DNA from: Streptomyces lavendofoliae
GTDB lineage: Bacteria; Actinomycetota; Actinomycetes; Streptomycetales; Streptomycetaceae
Length of the DNA: 64,000 nucleotides
Direction: 5' to 3'
Assembly: GCF_014649735.1 (NCBI RefSeq)
Contig: NZ_BMTP01000008.1
Coordinates: forward strand, 186,001-250,000
In this document: piece after piece, positions 8,119-17,728 of the stretch
Numbering within the stretch: the stretch's first letter is position 1
Layout: every line of letters starts with the position of its first letter
Program-made: the position numbers and the translations under genes
The notes under the pieces: model-generated
Told to the model about the DNA's origin: nothing
The model's input: only the letters and a program-made list of their open reading frames with translations
The model's database searches: none

Positions 8119-9252
8119 CTACGGCCGGGCGCCGGCCACCGCCGTGCGGCGGGTCGTCGTGGCGATGGTGGCCGAGCCGACCACGCGGGTGCCGTCGTAC
8201 AGGACGATCGCCTGGCCGGGGGCCACGCCCCGGACCGGCTGCTCGAACGTGACGCGCAGCTCGCCGTCCTCCAGGGTCGCCGTGACCGGGGTCTCGTCGC
8301 CGTGGGCGCGGAGCTGGGCCGTGTAGGTGCCGGGGCCCGAGGGGGCCGTGCCGCACCAGCGGGGCCTGATGGCGGTCAGGGCGGTGACGTCGAGGGCCTC
8401 GGCGGGGCCCACCGTCACGGTGTTGTCGACGGGCGAGATGTCGAGGACGTAGCGGGGCTTGCCGTCCGGGGCGGGGTGGCCGATGCGCAGGCCCTTGCGC
8501 TGGCCGATGGTGAAACCGTAGGCGCCGTCGTGGCTGCCGACCCTGGTGCCGGACTCGTCGACGATGTCGCCCTCCGCCTTGCCCAGGCGGGAGGCGAGGA
8601 AGCCCTGGGTGTCGCCGTCCGCGATGAAGCAGATGTCGTGGCTGTCGGGCTTCTTCGCCACGGCCAGGCCCCGCCGCTCCGCCTCCGCGCGGATCTCGTC
8701 CTTGGTGGTGAGGGTGTCGCCCAGCGGGAACATCGCGTGCGCGAGCTGCTTCTCGTCGAGCACGCCGAGGACGTACGACTGGTCCTTGGCCATGTCCGAG
8801 GCGCGGTGGAGCTCCCGGGCGCCGTCCTCGCGGGTGACGACCGTGGCGTAGTGGCCGGTGCAGACCGCGTCGAAGCCGAGGGCCAGCGCCTTGTCGAGGA
8901 GCGCCGCGAACTTGATCTTCTCGTTGCAGCGCAGGCACGGGTTGGGGGTGCGTCCGGCCTCGTACTCGGCGACGAAGTCGTCGACGACGTCCTCGCGGAA
9001 CCGCTCGGCCAGGTCCCACACGTAGAACGGGATGCCGATGACGTCGGCCGCGCGGCGGGCGTCGCGCGAGTCCTCGATGGTGCAGCAGCCCCGGGCGCCG
9101 GTACGGAAGGACTGCGGGTTCGCGGACAGGGCGAGGTGCACACCGGTCACGTCGTGACCGGCCTCGGCGGCGCGGGCGGCGGCGACGGCGGAGTCCACGC
9201 CGCCCGACATGGCGGCGAGCACACGGAGGGGGCGCTGGGGAGTGTGAGTCAT
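8119..9252 (-). CDS. mnmA: tRNA-specific 2-thiouridylase MnmA
   Basis: 377 residues. Adenylates and then thiolates U34 of Lys, Glu and Gln tRNAs, giving 2-thiouridine for accurate decoding. It has the PP-loop SGGVDS at residues 16-21, first catalytic cysteine in NPCLRCNEK and second in SHDICF, followed by the family-typical GQRKGL segment and a C-terminal beta domain. The sulfur is probably supplied by the cysteine desulfurase encoded just to the right. A TACCCT hexamer 9 bases before the ATG and no ribosome site suggest a leaderless mRNA. Confidence 0.97.
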   Translation of the reverse strand: MTHTPQRPLRVLAAMSGGVDSAVAAARAAEAGHDVTGVHLALSANPQSFRTGARGCCTIEDSRDARRAADVIGIPFYVWDLAERFREDVVDDFVAEYEAGRTPNPCLRCNEKIKFAALLDKALALGFDAVCTGHYATVVTREDGARELHRASDMAKDQSYVLGVLDEKQLAHAMFPLGDTLTTKDEIRAEAERRGLAVAKKPDSHDICFIADGDTQGFLASRLGKAEGDIVDESGTRVGSHDGAYGFTIGQRKGLRIGHPAPDGKPRYVLDISPVDNTVTVGPAEALDVTALTAIRPRWCGTAPSGPGTYTAQLRAHGDETPVTATLEDGELRVTFEQPVRGVAPGQAIVLYDGTRVVGSATIATTTRRTAVAGARP

Positions 9253-9261
9253 AGCCCTACC

Positions 9262-9267
9262 AGGGTA
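9262..9267 (-). promoter_or_regulatory. Candidate -10 of mnmA
   Basis: Minus-strand TACCCT lies 9 bases upstream of the mnmA ATG, with no Shine-Dalgarno motif between. The same geometry precedes the cysteine desulfurase gene. Confidence 0.4.
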
Positions 9268-9312
9268 CGGGCCCCGGGAACCATGGTCGCGTGCGTGTGC
9301 GTTCACGCTCAC

Positions 9313-9975
9313 ATGGGAGAGAAGAAGCCGGGCGCGGTGGGCCGTCGCGCCGTGCTGATCGGCGGTGGGGCGGCCGTCGTGGGCGCGGCGGTGCTGGCAC
9401 GTGACGAGCTGCGGCGGGCCTGGTACCGGGTGCCGGGGGTGGAGAAGGACCGGGTGGAGGGGGAGCTGGACCACGCGGGCGCGGAGTGGACGGCGGCGTC
9501 GCGGGCGAACTGGCGGCGGGCGGACCGGCCGGACGACTTCGCCATCGACCGGGTCGTGATCCATGTCGTCCAGGGCAGCTTTCCGACCGCCCTGAAGGTG
9601 TTCAAGGACCCGGGGCACGGCGCGGCGGCCCATTACGTGGTCCGCAAGGACGGGCACGTCGCGCAGATGATCCGCGAGCTGGACGTGGCCTTCCACGCGG
9701 GCGACCGGGACATGAACGAGCGCAGCGTCGGCATCGAGCACGAGGGGTTCGTGGACCGGCCCCAGGACTTCACCGCGGCGATGTACGCGTCGTCGGCGCG
9801 CCTCACCGCGGGGATATGCGCGCGGTACGGGATACCGGTGGACCGGGAGCACATCATCGGCCACGTGGAGGTGCGGGGCACCGACCACACCGATCCCGGT
9901 CCGCACTGGGACTGGGACCGGTACCTGAAGCTCGTGCGGGAGGCCGCCGGGGCGCCGCGCACGGCGGCTAGCTGA
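9313..9975 (+). CDS. Exported N-acetylmuramoyl-L-alanine amidase (Amidase_2/PGRP fold)
   Basis: 220 residues. Cleaves the bond between muramic acid and the peptide stem of peptidoglycan outside the cell. The N-terminus has a twin-arginine-like GRRAVL followed by a glycine/alanine/valine hydrophobic segment. The zinc site pattern of Amidase_2 is present: histidine in VIHVVQ, then HAGD, the acidic IEHEG, and the late GHVEV and DPGPHWDW with the second histidine. Start ATG 9313 puts the twin arginines in place; an in-frame ATG at 9283 adds ten residues. It is divergent from mnmA, and its end overlaps the desulfurase gene by 8 bases tail to tail. Confidence 0.88.
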   Translation: MGEKKPGAVGRRAVLIGGGAAVVGAAVLARDELRRAWYRVPGVEKDRVEGELDHAGAEWTAASRANWRRADRPDDFAIDRVVIHVVQGSFPTALKVFKDPGHGAAAHYVVRKDGHVAQMIRELDVAFHAGDRDMNERSVGIEHEGFVDRPQDFTAAMYASSARLTAGICARYGIPVDREHIIGHVEVRGTDHTDPGPHWDWDRYLKLVREAAGAPRTAAS

Positions 9976-11137
9976 GGCCGGCCGTCCGGGCGCGGTCCAC
10001 GGCCGGGCCGATGGCCTTGGCGACCGCCTCGACGTCGGCGCGGGTGGAGGTGTGGCCGAGCGTGAAGCGCAGGGTGCCGCGCGCGAGGTCCGGGTCGGTG
10101 CCGGTGGCCAACAGGACGTGGCTGGGCTGGGCGACGCCCGCGGTGCAGGCGGAGCCCGTGGAGCACTCGATGCCCTGGGCGTCCAGGAGCAGCAGCAGGG
10201 AGTCGCCCTCGCAGCCGGGGAAGGAGAAGTGGGCGTTGGCGGGCAGGCGGCCGTCCGGCGCCGGGTCGCCGCCGAGGACCGCGTCCGGGACGGCCGTCCG
10301 GACGGCCTCGACCAGTTCGTCGCGCAGGGCGCCGATCTCGCGGGCGTAGGACTCGCGGCGCTCGGCCGCCAGCCGCCCCGCGACCGCGAAGGCGGCGACG
10401 GCCGGGACGTCGAGGGTGCCGGAGCGGACGTGCCGCTCCTGGCCGCCGCCGTGCAGCACCGGGACGGGGCTGTACTCGCGGCCGAGGAGCAGCGCCCCGA
10501 TGCCGTAGGGGCCGCCGATCTTGTGGCTGGAGACCGTCATGGCGGCGAGGCCCGAGTCGGCGAAGCCCACCGGGACCTGGCCGAACGCCTGGACGGCGTC
10601 GGAGTGCAGCGGGACGTCGAACTCGCGGGCGGCGGCGGCCAGTTCCCGTACCGGCATGACGGTGCCGATCTCGTTGTTGGCCCACATCACGGTGGCGAGG
10701 GCGACGCTCTCCGGGTCGCGCGCGATGGCCTCGCGGAGCGCCTCGGGGTGCACGCGCCCGTGTCCGTCGACGGGCAGGTACTCGACGGTGGCGCCCTCGT
10801 GCTCGCCGAGCCAGTGCACGGCGTCGAGCACGGCGTGGTGCTCGACCGGGGAGGTCAGCACCCGTACGCGGCGCGGGTCGGCGTCCCGGCGGGCCCAGTA
10901 CAAACCCTTGACGGCGAGGTTGTCCGCCTCCGTGCCGCCGGAGGTGAGGACGACTTCGCTGGGGCGGGCCCCGAGGGCGTCGGCGAGGGCCTCGCGGGCC
11001 TCCTCGACGGTACGGCGGGCCCGGCGGCCGGCGGCGTGCAGCGAGGACGCGTTGCCCGTCACGGCGAGCTGGGCGGTCATCGCCTCGATCGCCTCCGGCA
11101 GCATCGGAGTGGTCGCGGCGTGGTCGAGGTAAGCCAT
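9968..11137 (-). CDS. Cysteine desulfurase (NifS/IscS family)
   Basis: 389 residues. A PLP enzyme that turns cysteine into alanine and holds the sulfur as a persulfide for tRNA thiolation and probably Fe-S assembly. N-terminal YLDHAATTP is typical. The PLP lysine is in SSHKIGGP, and the persulfide cysteine is in the STGSACTAG loop near residue 325. Pairing with mnmA suggests it is the MnmA sulfur donor; mnmA follows in the same direction beyond the amidase gene. A TAGAAT hexamer lies 9 bases before the ATG and no ribosome site is present, so a leaderless mRNA is likely. Confidence 0.95.
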   Translation of the reverse strand: MAYLDHAATTPMLPEAIEAMTAQLAVTGNASSLHAAGRRARRTVEEAREALADALGARPSEVVLTSGGTEADNLAVKGLYWARRDADPRRVRVLTSPVEHHAVLDAVHWLGEHEGATVEYLPVDGHGRVHPEALREAIARDPESVALATVMWANNEIGTVMPVRELAAAAREFDVPLHSDAVQAFGQVPVGFADSGLAAMTVSSHKIGGPYGIGALLLGREYSPVPVLHGGGQERHVRSGTLDVPAVAAFAVAGRLAAERRESYAREIGALRDELVEAVRTAVPDAVLGGDPAPDGRLPANAHFSFPGCEGDSLLLLLDAQGIECSTGSACTAGVAQPSHVLLATGTDPDLARGTLRFTLGHTSTRADVEAVAKAIGPAVDRARTAGLS

Positions 11138-11146
11138 GGTGCGACG

Positions 11147-11152
11147 ATTCTA
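11147..11152 (-). promoter_or_regulatory. Candidate -10 of the cysteine desulfurase gene
   Basis: Minus-strand TAGAAT is close to the TATAAT consensus and lies 9 bases upstream of the ATG at 11137. It would give a leaderless transcript. Confidence 0.5.
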
Positions 11153-11254
11153 CGAGCCACCCGGCGGCGCGCGTTCAGCGCCGTACCGGCCTTCCGGGGC
11201 CGGGGCCCCGCCGGGCGCCCCGCCGGCCGCCGCGCCGCGTCACGTCCGGTCGCG

Positions 11255-11581
11255 TCAGGCGATGCTCCAGGACACGGTGCCGTCCAGGGTGACCAGCGTG
11301 GCGAGCACCACGAGGTCGGCGACGCCGAGGCCGAGGCCGAGCAGCGCCCGCCCCCTGCGCGCGGTGCCGCGGCGGAGGGCGAGGACGGCGAGGCCGATGG
11401 CGACGGGCCCCAGCAGGATGTTCATCACCAGCAGGCCCACCAGGCCCAGGACGAACGCGGCGACGGCCATCCCGTCGGCGTCGCGGACGCGGTCACGGAC
11501 GCGGCCGCGCGCGCGGGTGCTGCCGGACGCGCCGGACGGGCTGCCGGGGGTGGTGCGGGTTCCGTGTGCGGCGAGTGACAT
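11255..11581 (-). CDS. DUF4190-like small membrane protein
   Basis: 108 residues. A basic, serine-rich cytoplasmic N-terminus is followed by two hydrophobic segments (AAFVLGLVGLLVMNILLG and LGLGLGVADLVVLATLV) joined by a basic ALRRGTARRGRALL loop. This is the usual DUF4190 layout: two transmembrane helices with a positively charged turn. The molecular role is unknown. It starts 10 bases after the preceding 48-residue membrane protein, so the two form an operon, apparently under the FabR-like regulator transcribed divergently. Confidence 0.75.
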   Translation of the reverse strand: MSLAAHGTRTTPGSPSGASGSTRARGRVRDRVRDADGMAVAAFVLGLVGLLVMNILLGPVAIGLAVLALRRGTARRGRALLGLGLGVADLVVLATLVTLDGTVSWSIA

Positions 11582-11591
11582 GGCGGCCTCC

Positions 11592-11738
11592 TCAGCGGTG
11601 CTGTCGTTCGCGGACGGCGAAGACCAGGAGCCAGACGCCGATGACGGATGCGGCGACGAGAGTGACCGGGACGGGCACGTGGGCCACGGTCCCGAGGACG
11701 ACACCCAGCATCAGCAGGGCGGCGACGATGAAGAACAT
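11592..11738 (-). CDS. 48-residue membrane protein
   Basis: A very short gene, MFFIVAALLMLG onward, with two hydrophobic segments and a basic C-terminus (VRERQHR). The start ATG 11738 has a GGGAGG site 7 bases upstream, whereas the upstream codons of the open frame would cover the operator. It is the first gene after the operator region and is followed 10 bases later by the DUF4190-like gene. The function is unknown. Because of the regulator next door, a role at the lipid bilayer is an inference only. Confidence 0.65.
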   Translation of the reverse strand: MFFIVAALLMLGVVLGTVAHVPVPVTLVAASVIGVWLLVFAVRERQHR

Positions 11739-11768
11739 CGGTGGACCTCCCTCGAAGGGGTTGAAAGA

Positions 11769-11786
11769 TGAACACTTGTTCACTGA
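11769..11786. promoter_or_regulatory. Operator copy 1 for FabR/DesT-like regulator
   Basis: TGAACA and TGTTCA form an inverted repeat with a 2-base centre, continued by CTGA. It resembles the DesT site I recall (AGTGAAC...TTGTTGACT). It lies between the divergent promoters. Confidence 0.6.
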
Positions 11787-11825
11787 CTACCCAGTCCAGC
11801 GAGACATATCTCTGGATCGTCCCGG

Positions 11826-11843
11826 AGAACGCTTGTTTACTGA
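11826..11843. promoter_or_regulatory. Operator copy 2 for FabR/DesT-like regulator
   Basis: AGAACGCTTGTTTACTGA matches copy 1 at 15 of 18 positions and starts 57 bases to its right, just before the regulator ATG. This placement fits autoregulation. Confidence 0.55.
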
Positions 11844-11848
11844 ATGGC

Positions 11849-12466
11849 ATGAGTCACCTCTCCGGGATCCGGCAGGCCCAGAAGCAGAAGACCCGGCAGG
11901 CGCTCCTGGACGCCGCCCTCGGCCTGCTGGAGGAGCAGAGCCTGAGCAGCCTCGGCCTGCGCGAGGTGACCCGCGCCGCCGGTGTCGCCCCGGCGGCCTT
12001 CTACCGGCACTTCCGCGACACCGCGGACCTCGGCGTCGTCCTTGTCGACGAGGCCCTGGACAGCCTGCACGGCATGATCCGTACGACCCTGGCGACCACC
12101 GGCGACAGCGACGAACGGATCGCCGCCACCGTCGAGTTGATCGCCGGTCTCGTACGCGGGTACCCCGCGCACGTCCGGTTCATCGCCCGGGAACGACACG
12201 GGGGCGTGGCGACCGTGCGCGAGGCGATCGCCCGTCAACTCGGGCTCTTCGTCCGGGAGGTGGCCGACGAGCTGGCCAGGCACCCCGAGAGCGAGGGGTG
12301 GGACCAGGACGACCTGCTGATGCTCGCCGGACTGTACGTCGACCACATGGTGATGACGGCCTCGGAGTTCCTGGTCACGCCCGAGACCGACCGGGACCGG
12401 GTGGCGCGGACGGCCCGGCGCCGGCTGCGCCTGGTCGGCCTGGGGCGCCGCCACTGGCTGGACTGA
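11849..12466 (+). CDS. TetR-family regulator, FabR/DesT-like
   Basis: 205 residues. The N-terminal 70 residues closely follow FabR: SGIRQAQKQKTRQALLDAA, a helix-turn-helix with LREVTRAAGVAP, then AFYRHFRDTADLG. The C-terminal ligand domain keeps the FabR-like RFIARERHG segment. FabR and DesT sense the saturated/unsaturated acyl balance and control desaturation or unsaturated fatty acid synthesis. Here the nearest targets are the two small membrane protein genes and itself, through the two operator copies. The start ATG 11849 is chosen because the longer frame would translate the operators. The true ligand is not known. Confidence 0.88.
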   Translation: MSHLSGIRQAQKQKTRQALLDAALGLLEEQSLSSLGLREVTRAAGVAPAAFYRHFRDTADLGVVLVDEALDSLHGMIRTTLATTGDSDERIAATVELIAGLVRGYPAHVRFIARERHGGVATVREAIARQLGLFVREVADELARHPESEGWDQDDLLMLAGLYVDHMVMTASEFLVTPETDRDRVARTARRRLRLVGLGRRHWLD

Positions 12467-12513
12467 CGTCACCCGCCGGACACGTCCCCGCGCGCCCTCC
12501 GAAAGGACGGGCC

Positions 12514-13332
12514 CTAGCCCCGCGGGGCGCGCGCCAGCTGGCGGGACTGGGCGACGAGCCGGTCGGCGCTGTCCCAGACCTCGGCATCCTCCTCCAGGAA
12601 GCCGCCCGCGAGGTTGCGGGTGGTGATGGAGACCCGCAGCGGGCCCGGGGCGGGGCGGCACCGTATGTGGGTGGTCAGCTCGACGGTCGGCGTCCAGCCG
12701 GTGAGGCCGAGCTCGAACGAGGTCGGGGGCAGGGCGTCGACGGTGAGGAGCAGCGAGAGCGGGTCGGGGTCGCGGCCGTCGGCCAGGCCGAACCAGGCAC
12801 GCATCTCGCCCTTGCCGGACGGGGCCCCGACGGCCCAGCCCAGGGTGGTGGGGTCGAGCTTGATGTCCAGGCGCTCGGTGATGGCCGAGGAGCCGGGGAT
12901 GGGCGCCGGTCCGTCGGACGGGCCGAGGCAGTGCTCGCGCGGCGGGATGGCGGGCGGCTTTGCCGTCGTGCGTACGTCGTCCGGCAGGGCGTCCAGGTCG
13001 CCGTACGAGGCGAGGACCCGGATGCGCTCGACCTCGGTGCCGTCCTCCGCGTACTGGAAGAGGGACGCCTGGCCGGTGGAGAGGGTGCGGCCGGTGCGGA
13101 CCGTCTCCGTCCGCACGACCGCGGGGCCCGGCACGGACGGCGTCAGGTAGTGCGCCGAGATCGTGAACGGGTGGGGGTGCGGCAGTGCGTCGCCCAGTGC
13201 GCGGCCGAGCAGCGCGAGGAGGTAGCCGCCATTGACGGCCTGGATGATCGTCCAGCCGGCGGAGAGCTCGGCGTCGTAGACGCCGGGCTCGCGAAGGGTC
13301 ACCGCGGTGTCGCGGTCGAACTCGCTGTCCAT
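12514..13332 (-). CDS. Acyl-CoA thioesterase, double hotdog type
   Basis: 272 residues that read as two hotdog domains: the first with the helix segment AVNGGYLLALLGRAL and HYLTPSVPGPA, the second with GWTPTVELTTHIR and EDAEVWDSADRLVAQSRQL. This is the TesB-like thioesterase layout, hydrolysing acyl-CoA to free acid. The acyl group is unknown. It is close to the FabR-like regulator and ends tail to tail with it. A TACTGT hexamer 7 bases before the ATG suggests a leaderless mRNA. Confidence 0.85.
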   Translation of the reverse strand: MDSEFDRDTAVTLREPGVYDAELSAGWTIIQAVNGGYLLALLGRALGDALPHPHPFTISAHYLTPSVPGPAVVRTETVRTGRTLSTGQASLFQYAEDGTEVERIRVLASYGDLDALPDDVRTTAKPPAIPPREHCLGPSDGPAPIPGSSAITERLDIKLDPTTLGWAVGAPSGKGEMRAWFGLADGRDPDPLSLLLTVDALPPTSFELGLTGWTPTVELTTHIRCRPAPGPLRVSITTRNLAGGFLEEDAEVWDSADRLVAQSRQLARAPRG

Positions 13333-13339
13333 GCCCGGC

Positions 13340-13345
13340 ACAGTA
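13340..13345 (-). promoter_or_regulatory. Candidate -10 of thioesterase gene
   Basis: Minus-strand TACTGT ends 7 bases before the ATG at 13332, in the 26-base gap after the channel gene. No ribosome site is present. Confidence 0.4.
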
Positions 13346-13358
13346 CAACAGGCAATTA

Positions 13359-14039
13359 CTAAGCGGTAGCTTTCTCGGGGAGCCGCTCCTCCCTGGCCGT
13401 CGAGCGCCGGTTCCAGGCCCGGGGGGCGCGCCAGTGGAAGCGCATCGCCAGCAGCCGCAGCAGGAACGTGGTCACGGCGGCGAGCGCGCTGGTGAAGGGG
13501 TTCAGCATCTCGAAGCGGATGCAGAGCGCGACCATGGTGGCGCCCACGATGGCCGGAACCGCGTACAGGTCGCGGTCCCAGCGGAGCAGGGACGGCACCT
13601 CGTTGGCCAGGACGTCGCGCAGGACGCCGCCGCCGACGCCGGTGGCCAGGCCCAGCACGGCGGAGAACGTGAGCCCCAGGCCGTGTTCGTACGCCTTGGT
13701 CGTGCCCGCGACGCAGAAGAGCCCGAGCCCGGCGGCGTCGAACACGTTCACGGCGGCCTGGGTCCGCTCGACGACCGGGTGCAGGAAGAAGACGAGCACG
13801 GTGGCCACGAGCGGCATGACGAAGTACCCGAGGTCGGTGAACGCGGCGGGCGGTACGGCGCCGATGACCAGGTCCCGGAACAGCCCTCCGCCCAGGGCGG
13901 TGACCTCGGCGAGGACGGCGATGCCGAAGACGTCGAAGTTCTTGCGTACGGCGAGGAGGGCGCCGGAGATGGCGAACACGAAGATGCCGGCGAGGTCCAG
14001 CGCGTGTTGCACGGAGGGGGTGAAGAATTCCTGGAGCAC
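13359..14039 (-). CDS. Trimeric intracellular cation (TRIC) channel family protein
   Basis: 226 residues, about seven transmembrane helices. The internal duplication typical of the family is visible: GGGLFRDLVIG in the first repeat and GGGVLRDVLAN in the second. Prokaryotic TRIC proteins (UPF0126) form homotrimeric monovalent cation channels. The start is taken as GTG 14039, where the first helix pattern begins; the frame stays open to 14348, but that extension is proline/arginine-rich and not membrane-like. The basic C-terminal tail is cytoplasmic. Confidence 0.88.
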   Translation of the reverse strand: MLQEFFTPSVQHALDLAGIFVFAISGALLAVRKNFDVFGIAVLAEVTALGGGLFRDLVIGAVPPAAFTDLGYFVMPLVATVLVFFLHPVVERTQAAVNVFDAAGLGLFCVAGTTKAYEHGLGLTFSAVLGLATGVGGGVLRDVLANEVPSLLRWDRDLYAVPAIVGATMVALCIRFEMLNPFTSALAAVTTFLLRLLAMRFHWRAPRAWNRRSTAREERLPEKATA

Positions 14040-14264
14040 CGCCCAATTGTGCCGGTTCCCCCCGGGGGCTCCGCCCCGCCGGACGGTCGCCCCCGCGCGC
14101 CGGCCCGGCGGCCGGTCCCGGGGTGCGGCGCGGGTGCCGGGGGAAGGCACCCCCCGCGCGCCCCGAACGGGGGCCGCGCAGTGGGGGGTGTTCGGTGCGC
14201 AGGGCGACTGAGCCCGCGAAGGAGAGCCCATGTGACACCCCGCACGGAGCGGCGCCCCACGGTG

Positions 14265-14307
14265 CCGTGCCCGGACGGGGCGGCCCCGAGGGGCCACCCC
14301 GGCACGG
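14265..14307 (-). terminator. Nested hairpin ending the oligopeptide operon
   Basis: Directly after the last stop codon, CCGTGCC/GGCACGG arms enclose GGGGCGGCCCC/GGGGCCACCCC arms with a 2-base loop and a 5-base bulge. This very stable stem-loop lacks a T tract. Confidence 0.65.
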
Positions 14308-15548
<1,241 letters not shown>

Positions 15549-15552
<4 letters not shown>

Positions 15553-16640
15553 AGCTTCGGCGCAATCTCTTCGGTCCAGATCCGCGTGCGCTCCGCCTGG
15601 TCCATGTGGCAGGCCGAGAAGTGGCCGGAGCCCACCTCACGCAGTTCCGGACGCTCGGTGCGGGTGATCCCGTCCTTGGGCACGTCCGCGTACGGGCAGC
15701 GCGGGTTGAAGGCGCAGCCGCTCGGGACGTTGATGAGGGACGGCGGCTGGCCCTTGACCGGGATGAGCCGGTCGGTCTGCTCGCGGTCGATGCGGGGCAT
15801 CGAGCCGAGGAGGCCCCAGGTGTAGGGGTGCTGCGGCTCGTAGAAGATCTTCTCGACCGGTCCGCGCTCCACGCACCGGCCGCCGTACATCACCAGGATG
15901 TCGTCGGCGATCTCGGCCACCACGCCGAGGTCGTGCGTGATGATGACGACCGCCGAGCCGAACTCCTTCTGGAGGTCGCGGATGAGGTCGAGGATCTGCG
16001 CCTGGACGGTGACGTCCAGCGCGGTCGTCGGCTCGTCGGCGATCAGCAGCTCGGGGTTGTTGACCAGCGCCATGGCGATCATCGCGCGCTGGCGCATACC
16101 GCCGGAGAACTCGTGCGGGTAGGCGTCGACGCGCTTGCCGGGCTCGGGGATGCCGACCCGGTCCAGCAGCTCGATGGCGCGGGCGCGGGCGGCCTTCTTG
16201 GTCACGTTGTTGTGGATGCGGTACGCCTCCACGATCTGGTTGCCGATCGTGTAGTACGGGTGCATCGCGGACAGCGGGTCCTGGAAGATCATCGCCATGT
16301 CGCGGCCCCGCAGCCGCCGCACCTCGTCGGGGTCGGCGCTCACCAGCTCCTTGCCGTCGAGCCAGATCTCGCCGCTCATCCGTACGTTCTTGCCGCGCGC
16401 CCCGAGCCGGTGCAGGCCCATGATGGCGAGCGAGGTGACGGACTTGCCGGAGCCGGACTCGCCGACGACGCCGAGGGTCTTGCCCTTCTCCAGCTGGAAG
16501 GAGAGCCCGTCGACGGACTTCACCAGGCCGTCGTCGGTCGGGAAGTGCACCTTCAGGTCGCGTACGTCGAGGAAGGCACGCGGCTCGGAGGAACCGGGGC
16601 GGTCCTCCACCACGGCACCGGTCTTGGACAGTTCGGTCAT
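15549..16640 (-). CDS. Oligopeptide ABC transporter ATP-binding protein (OppD/DppD type)
   Basis: 363 residues. Walker A GESGSGKSV, signature FSGGMRQR, Walker B IADEPTTALD, and the C-terminal oligopeptide domain with CAFNPRCPYA. It pairs with the following ATPase to energise the two permeases. The ATG at 16640 overlaps the permease stop (ATGA), and the downstream ATPase overlaps its stop, so the four-base couplings keep subunit ratios. Confidence 0.95.
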
Positions 16641-17644
16641 GACACCCTCACGCGCGGGTCGACGACGGCGTACAGAAGGTCAACCACGAGGTTGAGGAAG
16701 ACGACGAAGAACGCCGCGAGGAGGGTGACGCCGAGGATCGGCGGCAGGTCGTTGGCGACGATCGACTGCACCGCGTACTCGCCGATGCCGTGCAGCGAGT
16801 ACACCGACTCGGTGATGACGGCGCCGCCGAGCAGCAGGCCGATGTCCATGCCGAAGACGGTGACGATCGGGGTGAGCGCGGCCCGCAGACCGTGCTTGGC
16901 GACGACCCGGCGCTCCCGCATGCCCTTGGCGCGGGCGGTCCGGATGAAGTCCTCGCTCATCGCCTCCAGCATCCCCGACCGGGTGAGACGGGCGTAGATC
17001 GCCGCGTACAGCAGGGCGAGCGAGCACCACGGCAGGAAGAGGGTGTTGGCCCACTGCGAGGGGTTCTCGGTGAACGGGACGTACGTCCGCCCGAAGATCT
17101 CCAGCTCGTAGCTGAAGAGCAGGAGGAAGAGCTGGGCGGTGAAGAAGATGGGCAGCGAGACGCCGGCCAGCGCGCCGCCCATGGCGGCCCGGTCGAAGAG
17201 CGAACCGGGCTTGAGGGCGGAGATGACACCGACGACGATGCCGGAGACCAGCCACAGCACGGCCGCGCCGACGGCGAGGGAGATGGTGACCGGCAGACGG
17301 TCGACCAGCTCGGGCCAGACCTCCAGGTTGGTCTTGAAGGAGTAGCCGAAGCAGGGCATGTCGCACCGGACGGTGCTGGGGCCCCGCTCGTAGGTGGCGC
17401 CGGAGACGATTCCCCTGATGAAGTCCCAGTACTGGACGTATACCGGTTCGTCGAGGCCAAGGTTCCGCTTGACCGCTTCGATGTCGGCGGGCGTGGGGTT
17501 CTTGCCGATGTACTGCTGGGCCAGCTGATCGACCGTCTGGCCGGCCAGCTTCGGCAGGATGAAGAAGATGCCGAAGGTGACCGCCGTGACGACCAGCAGC
17601 AGGATCACTGCCGCGATCAGCCGGCGGATGATGTACGAGATCAC
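16637..17644 (-). CDS. Oligopeptide ABC transporter permease (OppB/DppB type)
   Basis: 335 residues. The N-terminal IRRLIAAVILLLVVTAVTF helix, a large extracytoplasmic loop after the first helix, and five more helices match OppB. The EAA loop that contacts the ATPases is in ARAKGMRERRV. It follows the binding protein gene after an 84-base gap containing a perfect stem-loop, which may hold down permease expression relative to the binding protein. Confidence 0.94.
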   Translation of the reverse strand: MISYIIRRLIAAVILLLVVTAVTFGIFFILPKLAGQTVDQLAQQYIGKNPTPADIEAVKRNLGLDEPVYVQYWDFIRGIVSGATYERGPSTVRCDMPCFGYSFKTNLEVWPELVDRLPVTISLAVGAAVLWLVSGIVVGVISALKPGSLFDRAAMGGALAGVSLPIFFTAQLFLLLFSYELEIFGRTYVPFTENPSQWANTLFLPWCSLALLYAAIYARLTRSGMLEAMSEDFIRTARAKGMRERRVVAKHGLRAALTPIVTVFGMDIGLLLGGAVITESVYSLHGIGEYAVQSIVANDLPPILGVTLLAAFFVVFLNLVVDLLYAVVDPRVRVS

Positions 17645-17659
17645 GGGGACCGGCGCCGA

Positions 17660-17702
17660 TGCCCGCGGGCCGCGTCGCGCTGAACGCGGAGGCCCGCGGG
17701 CA
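17660..17702 (-). promoter_or_regulatory. Perfect intra-operon stem-loop
   Basis: TGCCCGCGGGCC at 17660-17671 is the exact reverse complement of 17691-17702, with a 19-base loop. It lies just after the binding protein stop and before the permease gene, so it probably stabilises the 5' mRNA or attenuates transcription. Confidence 0.65.
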
Positions 17703-17728
17703 CCAATGCCTTCACCTGCCTTCCGGGG

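Noticed and set aside
6937..9300. Long + strand extension before the amidase
   Set aside because: The frame upstream of the amidase start runs antisense to the hydrolase and mnmA and is G/R/A-rich without domains; only the end is the real amidase.
14040..14264. Gene in the gap after the TRIC-type channel
   Set aside because: Frames there are arginine/proline-rich and have no ribosome site; I see only GC-rich sequence with hairpin potential.
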